Origin: Roseateles sp.
GTDB taxonomy: Bacteria > Pseudomonadota > Gammaproteobacteria > Burkholderiales > Burkholderiaceae_C
Assembly: GCA_016790285.1 (NCBI GenBank)
Contig: JAEUPJ010000028.1
Coordinates: 1 to 64,000 of the forward strand
Direction of reading: 5' to 3'
Length of the DNA stretch: 64,000 nucleotides
Below, piece by piece: positions 10,067 to 17,894 of the stretch (positions are counted from its first letter, which is position 1; every line of letters starts with the position of its first letter). A program made the position numbers and the translations under genes. The notes under the pieces were generated by a model. That model did not search any database and was not told the origin of the DNA. It saw only the letters and a list, made by a program, of their open reading frames with translations.

Positions 10067-10858
10067 TCAGGCGTAGCGCGTCGCCCGCCCTTCGCGCACG
10101 AAGGCCCAGAGCTGCAGGCCCAGGCGCTGTGCGGTCTCGATGGCCAGGCTGCTCGGGGCCGACATGCAGGCCAGCAGGCCGACGCCGGCCATGGCCGTCT
10201 TGTGCACGAGCTCGAAGCTGGCGCGGCTGGACATCAGCACGAAGCCGCTGCGCGGGTCGTTGCCGCGGCGGGCGAGGGCGCCGCAGAGCTTGTCCAGTGC
10301 GTTGTGGCGGCCGATGTCCTCGCGCGCCAGGACCAACTCACCCGCCAGGCTGCACCAGGCCGCCGCGTGCAGGCCGCCGCAGCGGGCATTCATCACCTGC
10401 GCCGGGGCGAGGGCGGCGAGTGCCCGGTCCAGCGCGCCTGGCAAGAGGGTGGGGGCCTGCACGGGGGCGGGCTGCACAGCGCCCACCTGGGCCAGGCTCT
10501 CCAGCCCGCACAGCCCGCAACCCGTACGGCCGGCCAGCAACCGGCGGCGGGCCTTGAGCTGCTGTTCGCGGGCCGCCGTCACGCGCAGTGCGAGCTCGAT
10601 GCCGGTGGCTTGCTGGGTGATCTCGACGTCCAGCAGGTCGTGCCGGGCGCCGATCCAGCCCTCGCTGAGCGCAAAGCCGAGCGCAAAGTCCTCCAGGTCG
10701 GCCGGCGTGGCCAGCATGACGGCCTGCGAGACCTCGTTGACGGTCAGTGCCACGGGCACTTCGGTGGCCACCCATTCGTCAGCCTCGGCCCCGTGCGGGC
10801 GCAGCTTCAGCAGTGGTTCGGCCAGATCGGCTGGCGCATGGGCGTCGAAGGGGACCAT
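10067..10858 (-). CDS. fdhD: Formate dehydrogenase accessory sulfurtransferase FdhD
   Basis: 263-aa FdhD, which passes sulfur from IscS to the molybdenum cofactor of formate dehydrogenase in the cytoplasm. The sulfur-carrying CGLC motif lies at Cys114 and Cys117. REDIGRHNALDK and SSRASFELVHKTAMAG are the other conserved blocks. No formate dehydrogenase genes are present in this window, so its client must be elsewhere. It is followed upstream on the same strand by the Cache/CheW gene, with a 25-bp gap. Confidence 0.93.
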   Translation of the reverse strand: MVPFDAHAPADLAEPLLKLRPHGAEADEWVATEVPVALTVNEVSQAVMLATPADLEDFALGFALSEGWIGARHDLLDVEITQQATGIELALRVTAAREQQLKARRRLLAGRTGCGLCGLESLAQVGAVQPAPVQAPTLLPGALDRALAALAPAQVMNARCGGLHAAAWCSLAGELVLAREDIGRHNALDKLCGALARRGNDPRSGFVLMSSRASFELVHKTAMAGVGLLACMSAPSSLAIETAQRLGLQLWAFVREGRATRYA

Positions 10859-10883
10859 CCCGTCATCATAGGAGGGGCCTGGT

Positions 10884-13445
10884 TCACACCACAGGAAGCG
10901 CCTCGGGACCGGGCTCGATGTCCACGCCGATGTGCACCCACAGGTCTGCCGTGTTGAGCAGGGTCAGCATGCGGTGGTCTGTTCCTGGCGCGCCGCGCAC
11001 GAGCCGCACCCGCTGGCCGGGCGCGACGAGGGCCTGCGTCGCGGCGATGCTGAAGACCGGCCCCAGCGCCGCGACGCGCAGGGCCAGGGCCTGCCCGGCG
11101 GCGTTGCGGCAGATCAGCACGGGCGCTTCGTGGGCGTCGACGGCCTGGCCGAACAGGGCAACGCCCAGGTCCAGCACCGGCACCATGCGGCCCTCGTGCT
11201 GCAGCATGCCGACCAGCGCGCGCGGCGCGTTCGGCAGGGACGTCAGGCGCGGCTGCTCGAGCGCTTCGACGAGCACGCCAGCGGGCAGGCCCAGCCATTC
11301 GCCCCCGACGCTGAAGGCCGCGATGTCCAGGGTTTCCTCGCCGCCCAGTGCCGCAGGGGGGACGAAGGCAGTCTCCTCGCCGGCACCCTGGCGCGGCGCG
11401 CGCGGGCCTAGTGGCATCAGCAGCACGGCGGCGACGTCCTCGCTGCACGGTGCGTGGCCGCGCTTGTACTCGCGGTAGCCCTGGGACATGGCGATGCCGG
11501 CGGCGTAGACCGTGCCGTCGATCTCCAGTTCGTGGTGCAAGGTGTCGCCGGCACCGAGGCTGGCCAGCTCTGACGGTGACAGCGGCGCGCTCGTGCCCGC
11601 GGCCCAGCGTGGGTCGGAGCTGGCCACGACCCGACCGTCACGCGCGACGAAGAGTGCCGCGCCCGCCTGCGCCGGCAGCACGTCGCGCAGCATGGCGGCG
11701 AACTGCGGCTCGCCGTCAAAGACGATGGCGATGCCGCCCACGGTCTGCCCGGCGTGGTGCACGGGTGCGGCGTAGACATAGGTGGGGTGCCGGGCCGAGC
11801 CGGCGCTCGCGTACAGCGGGCTGGCCTCATGGCGCGAGACGACATGGCGCTCAGGGTCGCGCAGGTCCAGGGCCGCGGCCACCCAGGGGGCTGTGAGCGC
11901 CTGGCCGACGTGGTGCGCCTGGGCCGGGTCGGACACGGCCACGACGCGGCCCTGCAGGTCATAGACCAGCAGCAGCGAATAGACCGTGTAGAGCGCGTTG
12001 ATCTCCTGCAGCACCTGCTGTGCCTGCGCGGCCGCGGCACCCGCCTGCGGCGTGCGCTGGGCCGCGAGCGCGCGTTGCAGCCGCTCATCCAGCGCCCACC
12101 AGCGGCAGTCGTTGGCGCGCTCGTAGAGGTTGCGGTCCATGATGTCGATGGCCAGGCGGGCCTGGAACAGGGCGCCGTCGAAAACCGCCGCCAGCGCCGA
12201 GCCTTGCAACCGGGCGATCGCCTCCTCGAACACCTGGCGCAGCTGGCCGCCGGTGCGTTGCACTTCGTTGAGCAGCGTCGTCGCGAACCCACCGCCGGCC
12301 GGGCCCGCCGCGGCGCGCGCGTGGCTGCGCAGCTTGCCGTTCCAGAGCGTGCGCGCCAGGTTGCGCTGGATGCGGCGCGCCTCCAGCGGAATGCCCTGCA
12401 GCTCGGCGTCGAACAGTGCACGGGTGTCCAGCGCCTCGCCCAGGCGCCGCAGCTCTTCGCTGCGCGCGGGGTCCACATGCTCCTCGAACGCCCATTCCAG
12501 AGGCGTCAGCACGCAGGCGCGCCAGCCGGGCGGCCCCATGTAGCCTTCGTAGCCGCTCGCGCCGATGCAGGCGCACAGGAACTCCCGGCCCGCGAACATC
12601 AGCCGCTCGCCCTGCAGCGACAGCCTCGCCCCAGGCGGGACCTGCCACGCGTCCGAGGTTTGCAGCACGGTCTGGTCGGCATCCAGCAGGCAGATGACGG
12701 CGTGGTCGTCCTGGCCGTCGAGCAGCTGCCGGAAGATGGCCGCCATCTCGTCGGCCAGCCGGAAGGACAGGCACAGCAGCCCGATGACGCCGTCGCCGCT
12801 GCGCAGGGCGCGCGCGTAGACCAGGCTGGGGCGCCCGCCGCGCAGCGAGGTCGGGCCGTAGTGCTCGAAGTAGGGCGCGTCAGACGCCAGGGCCTGCGCG
12901 ACCCAGGGCTCGTGGCAGGCCGTGGCGGCGACAGCGTCGTCCAGTTGGGCCAGCACGGCGCCTTGCGGCGACAGCACGATGACGTCGTCGTAGACCGAGT
13001 ACTTGGCCGTGTAGGCCGCCAGGTGGCCTCGCAGCAGGGCCCGGCTGGCCGCGTGTTCCGGCGCGTCGGGCGATAGCGCTGCGTGCGCGCACAGCGGCCC
13101 GTCCGAGGCGAGGAAGCCCACGTCGGCCGTGCGTTCGAACAGGTTGCGCACGAGGATGTCGATGGCCACGCGCGCGCGGCCCTGGAGCTTCGCCAGCGCG
13201 TTGCTGCGCAGGCGGCGCGCGAGGCTGTCCAGCAGCGTGGTGGTCAGGTCGTGAAAGGCGGTGCGTGTGTCGGCAATGTCGGTCGCCGTGCCGCTCATCT
13301 GGCCGAGCAGCGCCAGGCTGTCCCACACGCCCTGCAACCGCAGCAGGGCCTCGCGGTTTTCTTCGACCAGCGCCATGCGCTTCAGGTAGGGGGCCACTTC
13401 AGCACTGAAGGGCAGGCCCCGGTGCCAGACGTTCTTGGTCAGCAT
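10884..13445 (-). CDS. Soluble two-Cache protein with C-terminal CheW domain
   Basis: About 853 aa. The C-terminal ~150 residues are a CheW-like coupling domain (FSVGGEWLGLP, VGMLQHEGRMVPVLDLG). The N-terminal 700 residues contain two related halves, each starting with a helix of the form AIDI-x-x-RNL(F/Y)ER-x-x-D and continuing into a Cache/PAS-like sensor fold (YSVYDDVIVLSPQGAVLAQ; YSLLLVYDLQGRVVAVS). I see no membrane segment, HAMP or methyl-accepting hairpin, so it looks like a cytosolic sensor attached directly to a CheW adaptor. The frame is open upstream, but the ATG at 13445 gives the first natural N-terminus (MLTKNVWHRGLPF); its ribosome binding site is weak. Function in chemotaxis signalling is inferred. 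Confidence 0.75.
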   Translation of the reverse strand: MLTKNVWHRGLPFSAEVAPYLKRMALVEENREALLRLQGVWDSLALLGQMSGTATDIADTRTAFHDLTTTLLDSLARRLRSNALAKLQGRARVAIDILVRNLFERTADVGFLASDGPLCAHAALSPDAPEHAASRALLRGHLAAYTAKYSVYDDVIVLSPQGAVLAQLDDAVAATACHEPWVAQALASDAPYFEHYGPTSLRGGRPSLVYARALRSGDGVIGLLCLSFRLADEMAAIFRQLLDGQDDHAVICLLDADQTVLQTSDAWQVPPGARLSLQGERLMFAGREFLCACIGASGYEGYMGPPGWRACVLTPLEWAFEEHVDPARSEELRRLGEALDTRALFDAELQGIPLEARRIQRNLARTLWNGKLRSHARAAAGPAGGGFATTLLNEVQRTGGQLRQVFEEAIARLQGSALAAVFDGALFQARLAIDIMDRNLYERANDCRWWALDERLQRALAAQRTPQAGAAAAQAQQVLQEINALYTVYSLLLVYDLQGRVVAVSDPAQAHHVGQALTAPWVAAALDLRDPERHVVSRHEASPLYASAGSARHPTYVYAAPVHHAGQTVGGIAIVFDGEPQFAAMLRDVLPAQAGAALFVARDGRVVASSDPRWAAGTSAPLSPSELASLGAGDTLHHELEIDGTVYAAGIAMSQGYREYKRGHAPCSEDVAAVLLMPLGPRAPRQGAGEETAFVPPAALGGEETLDIAAFSVGGEWLGLPAGVLVEALEQPRLTSLPNAPRALVGMLQHEGRMVPVLDLGVALFGQAVDAHEAPVLICRNAAGQALALRVAALGPVFSIAATQALVAPGQRVRLVRGAPGTDHRMLTLLNTADLWVHIGVDIEPGPEALPVV

Positions 13446-13825
13446 GCAGTTCTCGACAACGATTTCGTGGGCGACGCCCGAAACGGAGCGCACTCGCAAG
13501 GGGCATGCCCGCGCTGGCCGAGGGAGCAGGTGCGCCGCCAGCGCGCCCGTGAGCATGCCCTGCCGCCGTAACTGCAGGGAACCTGCCGAGGTGGTTTCGC
13601 GGCAGGGCTCCACGAATTGGTGCCTGACAAGCCCTGTGGTCGCCATCAACGCCCCACACAAAGACGCGGGCGCCCCGATCTGGGGCGGGCTTTGCGATGC
13701 GCAGGCGCCTCTGTTCACGCAGCAAGAAGCTTGCGTCTCGTACCGGCTCCTCCATTGCCCTTCGAGCCGGTTCCGGCGGGTTCTGGCGGACGTGTCCTGT
13801 ATGGCGCGCCCCGCTGCACGGCAGG
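13446..13825. other. 380-bp intergenic region with short dyads
   Basis: No coding gene is convincing here. Two dyads are visible: CCTGCCG-N11-CGGCAGG (13582-13606) and CGCCCC-GATCT-GGGGCG (13671-13687). The second is downstream of the DUF72 gene on its strand and might be a weak terminator, although no T-run follows. The first could be a regulatory site for the Cache/CheW gene. Confidence 0.4.
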
Positions 13826-14656
13826 CTAGCGCTCAGGTGGAGAGTCGAGCGCCAGGGCTTGCCGCAGCGCGACGGCCGCGGCTGGTGCCCGCTCCTTGGC
13901 GCCGCTGATGAAGAAGATGAACACGTCCCGCGCCGGCGCGGGGGCCGGCCCTGCGCCAGTGGCGGCTTCGATCAGGGGCAGGCCACTGGGCGCTTCGCCG
14001 CGAGCCCAGGCACGCGCGCAGGCCGCCAGCGCGGGGAACACCTCGGGGCGGCAGCCGGCCGGCTCCTCGGAGGCCGTGCGCATGATCCGCGCGTAGACGA
14101 GGTCCGCCGTCGGCTCGGCGATGAGTGGGTAGTCGTCCGATGCCGTGAGGACGGTGCCTACCTGAAAGCGGCGCGCCAGGGCCAGGTACTCGGGGCACCG
14201 GAAGCTGTCGTGGCGCACGTCCAGCACATGGCGCAGCGGCAGGCCCTCGAGTCGGGCGGGCAACAAGGCCAGGAAGGCGGCCAGGTCCGACGCATCGAAC
14301 CGGTGGGTGGGCGCCAGTTGCCACACGATGGGGCCGAGCTTGTCGCCCAGTTCGGCAATGCCGCTGTGCAGGAAGCGGTGGACCGAGTCGGCCCCCTCGG
14401 CGAGCACGCGGCGCTGTGTTGCGTAGCGGCTGGCCTTGAGCGAGAACTGAAAGCCGTCGGGCGTCTCGTCGCGCCATTTGGCGAAGGTCGCGGGCTTCTG
14501 CGTGCCGTAGTAGGTGCTGTTGATCTCGATGGCCGTCACTTGCCGGCTCGCGTAGTGAAGCTCGCGCGCCTGCGGCAGACCCGGCGGGTAGAAGGTCTCG
14601 CGCCAGGGCTCGAAGTTCCAGCCGCCGATGCCGACCCGGATGTCGCCTGCCTTCAT
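13826..14656 (-). CDS. DUF72 family protein
   Basis: 276-aa member of the DUF72 (YecE-like) family, TIM-barrel proteins of unknown biochemical function. Typical segments are RVGIGGWNFEPWRETFYP at the N-terminus, TAIEINSTYY, and the middle GPIVWQLAP. The ATG at 14656 is preceded by an AGGAGA ribosome binding site. It is transcribed divergently from the histidine kinase operon. Confidence 0.85.
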   Translation of the reverse strand: MKAGDIRVGIGGWNFEPWRETFYPPGLPQARELHYASRQVTAIEINSTYYGTQKPATFAKWRDETPDGFQFSLKASRYATQRRVLAEGADSVHRFLHSGIAELGDKLGPIVWQLAPTHRFDASDLAAFLALLPARLEGLPLRHVLDVRHDSFRCPEYLALARRFQVGTVLTASDDYPLIAEPTADLVYARIMRTASEEPAGCRPEVFPALAACARAWARGEAPSGLPLIEAATGAGPAPAPARDVFIFFISGAKERAPAAAVALRQALALDSPPER

Positions 14657-14731
14657 GCTGATTCTCCTGGATGGATATCCAGTCTAACGACGGCGTTGAC
14701 CGGACGGCAAGCGGAGGGTCGACTGGGGCAT

Positions 14732-14784
14732 ATGACCCATCTCCGCTGGGTCATTTCACCCAATATGGCCTGCCGGCGTATTGG
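14732..14784. promoter_or_regulatory. Two dyads, candidate upstream activating sites
   Basis: ATGACCCA (14732-14739) and TGGGTCAT (14747-14754) form a perfect 8-bp dyad with a 7-bp spacer. CCAATA (14760-14765) and TATTGG (14779-14784) form a second one with a 13-bp spacer. They lie about 90-140 bp upstream of a sigma-54-like promoter and upstream of a gene pair that includes an NtrC-type activator, so enhancer sites for that activator are likely. Confidence 0.5.
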
Positions 14785-14860
14785 CGGACTGGCGTCGAGA
14801 GATGAAAAAACATGTTGCTGGACAATCACTTGGCTTCTGGTCGGCGACCGAAGCCGGTGT

Positions 14861-14874
14861 GGCACGCCCGGTGC
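14861..14874 (+). promoter_or_regulatory. Candidate sigma-54 (-24/-12) promoter
   Basis: TGGCACG-CCCG-GTGC has GG (14861-14862) and GC (14873-14874) separated by exactly 10 bp and matches the consensus TGGCACG-N4-TTGC at all but one conserved position. Transcription would start near 14886, heading into the histidine kinase gene. Confidence 0.55.
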
Positions 14875-14928
14875 GTGCATTGAGCGTCGGCAGGCGCATT
14901 GGAGCGCCCGTCGCCTTGAGGAGTCGGC

Positions 14929-16434
14929 ATGAGCTGCCCCCTGATCCTGCTTGCGGCGCGTGCGCGGCTTCCTGCGCGCGGGCGGGATGCGAGCGGCCCG
15001 CGCGCGCAGGAGTGGCTACATTGCAGGGCAGTGCCACCCTTGCCTGAGGCGCGCGCCGTCATGCCCAAGCCCTGGACTGCCTTGTCGTCCCTCCGCGTGC
15101 CTCACGGTGCACCGCGCCTGGCGCTGACGCGGCTGTTCGCGGTCGTGGGCGCGTTGGCGATCGGGGCCTTCAGCGTGGCCATGGGTTTGTCGCTGTCGAG
15201 CTGGCTCGAGCAGCGCATGCTTGAGCGCGACGCCGCGCTCAGCCGGGACTTCCTGCAGAGCATTGCCGACATCCAGCACGTGGCGGTCTTCTTCGCCCGG
15301 CCCGATGGGGCGCCGGCGCCGCAGGTCGGCGAGTTCTTTGCCCACGTGGCCGCCATGCCCGACGTGCTGCGCGCCAATGTCTATGCGCCTGACCGGCGTG
15401 TGCTGTGGTCCAGCAATGTCGCACTCATCGGCCAGGTCTTCCCGGCCAACGACGAACTCGACGAGGCGCTGGAGGGCCAGGTCATCGTCAATGCCGAGCA
15501 GGGTGACACGTCGCACGAGAAGGCCGAACACGTCGGCTTGAATGCGGCGGTTCACCGCTACGTCGAGAACTACCTGCCGGTGTACGAGCCGCGCTCGCGC
15601 CGACTGATGGGTGTCATCGAGGTCTACCGGCGCCCGACGGCGCTTTTCGAATCCATTCGCGAAGGCCAGGTGCGCATCTGGGCTGGCGCGGCGGGTGGTG
15701 GCGTGTTCCTGTTTGCGGTGCTGGTGTGGTTCGTGCGGCGGACCGAGCGCGCCATGGCGGCGCAGCAGGCGCGCCTCGTGGAGGCCGAGGCCATGGGCAT
15801 GGTCGGCGAGATCTCGGCGGCCGTGGCGCACAGCATCCGCAACCCGCTGGGCTCCATCCGCAGTTCCGCGGAGCTGCAGTGCGAGCTGGGCCAGGACCCG
15901 CATGGCGTCCACGCGGAGGTCATGGGTCATGTCGACCGTATCGAGCATCTCGTGCGCAGCCTGCTGACCTTGGCCGCCGCGCCGGTGGACCATGGCGGGC
16001 AGGCTGACCTGGGCCAGGTGCTCGCCGAGGCCGCCGAGCGCTTCGCGCCGCAGTTGGCCGGCACCGACCGTCGATTCGACCGCGATCTGCCCGCGGGCTT
16101 GGGCACGGTGGCGGCCGACCCCGTGCTGCTGGCGCAGGTGGTCGACTCGCTGCTGACCAATGCCGCGGATGCGACCCGGGCTGGCCAGCAGGTCCGGCTG
16201 AGCGCCGGCCGACGGGGTGACGAGGCGTGGGTGGAAGTGGCTGACACCGGCGCCGGCATCGATGCACGTCAACTGGGCGATGTCTTCAAACCCTTCTTCA
16301 CCACCAAGCCCCGCGGCCTCGGCCTGGGCTTGAACCTCGTCAAGCGGCTGGTCGAGCGCCTGGGTGGCAGAGTCGACCTCGACAGCCGCCTGGGTGAAGG
16401 CACCCGCATCACCCTGCACCTTCCCTTGCGCTGA
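14929..16434 (+). CDS. Membrane sensor histidine kinase (NtrB-like)
   Basis: Sensor kinase paired with the following NtrC-type regulator. With the start at 14929 it is 501 aa: TM1 about 66-88, a periplasmic sensor domain of about 160 residues, TM2 about 250-269, an H-box with His301 (VAHSIRNPLGSIRSS), and an ATPase domain (ADTGAGID, FFTTKPRGLGLGLNLVKRL). The ATG at 14929 has a good GAGGAG site 5 nt upstream. The ATG at 15061 would give a more family-like 457-aa protein, and the 44 residues in between look non-conserved, so the start is uncertain. The gene ends 5 nt before the regulator start. Confidence 0.88.
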   Translation: MSCPLILLAARARLPARGRDASGPRAQEWLHCRAVPPLPEARAVMPKPWTALSSLRVPHGAPRLALTRLFAVVGALAIGAFSVAMGLSLSSWLEQRMLERDAALSRDFLQSIADIQHVAVFFARPDGAPAPQVGEFFAHVAAMPDVLRANVYAPDRRVLWSSNVALIGQVFPANDELDEALEGQVIVNAEQGDTSHEKAEHVGLNAAVHRYVENYLPVYEPRSRRLMGVIEVYRRPTALFESIREGQVRIWAGAAGGGVFLFAVLVWFVRRTERAMAAQQARLVEAEAMGMVGEISAAVAHSIRNPLGSIRSSAELQCELGQDPHGVHAEVMGHVDRIEHLVRSLLTLAAAPVDHGGQADLGQVLAEAAERFAPQLAGTDRRFDRDLPAGLGTVAADPVLLAQVVDSLLTNAADATRAGQQVRLSAGRRGDEAWVEVADTGAGIDARQLGDVFKPFFTTKPRGLGLGLNLVKRLVERLGGRVDLDSRLGEGTRITLHLPLR

Positions 16435-16439
16435 CCCCC

Positions 16440-17891
16440 ATGCCCGAACGCCCCTCTTCCAACCCGCCCGCCGGCCCCTCGGGCGGCGGCCGTGCCGTGC
16501 TCATCATCGACGACGAGGCCACGCTCGGCCGCAACATTGCGACCTACCTGGGCCGGCTGGGCTGGGAGGCGCTGTGGGTGGCATCCGCCGAGGCGGGGCT
16601 GCAGCGACTGCCGGAATTCCGGCCCGATGTGATCCTGCTCGACCACAACCTGCCGGGCGCCAGCGGCCTGGAGGCGCTGCCCCGGCTGCTCGCGGCCGAG
16701 CCGGCGGCCCAGGTGGTGCTCATGACCGGGCACGGCTCCATCGACCTGGCCGTGTCTGCCATGAAGCTGGGCGCGGCGGACTACCTTGCCAAGCCACTGG
16801 CGCTGTCCGAGCTGAGGTTGTTGCTGGAGCGCCTGCTGGGCCAGCATCGGCTCGCCCGGGCGGTGGACTACTACCGCGGCCGTGTCGCCGACGGCAGCGG
16901 GCTGGACAAGCTGCTCGGGGCCTCGGCGCCGATGCAGGCGCTGCGCGAGCGCATCGCGATGCTGATCGAGGCCGAACGCGCGCTGGTCGACGGCGATGCG
17001 CCGACCGTGCTCATCCACGGCGAGACCGGCACCGGCAAGGAACTGGTGGCGCGGGCACTGCATTTCGGCGGTGCACGCGCACAGGCGCCTTTCGTGGAGC
17101 TCAACTGCGGCGCGCTGCCGCAGCAGCTCGTCGAGGCCGAGCTGTTCGGCTACGAGCGCGGGGCCTTCACCGACGCCCGTGAACGCAAGACCGGGCTGGT
17201 GGAGGCCGCGCAGGACGGCACGCTCTTCCTCGATGAAATCGGCGAGGCGGACGCGGGCACGCAGGTCAAGCTGCTCAAGCTGCTGGAAGACAGGCGCTTT
17301 CGCCGCCTGGGCAGCTCACGCGAGCTGCAGGTCAACGTGCGCATCGTCGCGGCGACGCACCGCTCGCTGGAGCAGATGGTGAGGGAAGGGCGCTTCCGTG
17401 CGGACTTGTACTTCCGCCTGCGCATCGTCGAGTTGAGCGTGCCGCCGCTGCGCGAACGGGGTGACGACGTGCTCCAGTTGGCCGCGCATTTCCTCTCGCA
17501 CCACGCACAGCGCTACCGCCGCGCGGCGCCCCGCCTGGACGAGGAAGCGCTGGCCCTGCTGCGCAGGCACGCCTGGCCCGGCAATGTGCGCGAGCTGCGC
17601 AACGCGATGGAGCAGGCCCTGCTGCTGGCGCGCGGCGCCGACATCGGCCGGCGCGAGCTGGCCTTCCTGGACCTGGACGCCCGCTCGGCGCCGGCAGCCA
17701 GCGGCTTGCCGGAATCGCTCAACCTGGAGCAGCACGAGCGCGCCCTCATCAACGCGGCGCTGGAGCGCAGCGGTGGCAATGTCACGCAGGGTGCCCGGCT
17801 GCTGGGCATCAGCCGCGACACCCTGCGCTACCGGCTGGAGCGCCATGGCCTGGCCACCGAGGGCGCGCCCACGCGCCCGGGTGGCCTGTAG
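16440..17891 (+). CDS. Sigma-54-dependent response regulator (NtrC family)
   Basis: 483-aa regulator. The receiver domain has LIIDDE and phosphoacceptor Asp68 (ILLDHNLPGASG). The AAA+ domain has Walker A GETGTGKE, GALPQQLVEAELFGYERG, and Walker B LFLDEIGE. The C-terminus is a Fis-type HTH (GGNVTQGARLLGISRDTLRYRL). The sigma-54 contact loop reads GAFTDA (241-246) rather than GAFTGA, a known natural variant. It would activate sigma-54 promoters, plausibly including the one at 14861 upstream of its own kinase. Its target genes cannot be named. Confidence 0.93.
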   Translation: MPERPSSNPPAGPSGGGRAVLIIDDEATLGRNIATYLGRLGWEALWVASAEAGLQRLPEFRPDVILLDHNLPGASGLEALPRLLAAEPAAQVVLMTGHGSIDLAVSAMKLGAADYLAKPLALSELRLLLERLLGQHRLARAVDYYRGRVADGSGLDKLLGASAPMQALRERIAMLIEAERALVDGDAPTVLIHGETGTGKELVARALHFGGARAQAPFVELNCGALPQQLVEAELFGYERGAFTDARERKTGLVEAAQDGTLFLDEIGEADAGTQVKLLKLLEDRRFRRLGSSRELQVNVRIVAATHRSLEQMVREGRFRADLYFRLRIVELSVPPLRERGDDVLQLAAHFLSHHAQRYRRAAPRLDEEALALLRRHAWPGNVRELRNAMEQALLLARGADIGRRELAFLDLDARSAPAASGLPESLNLEQHERALINAALERSGGNVTQGARLLGISRDTLRYRLERHGLATEGAPTRPGGL

Positions 17892-17894
17892 GCA

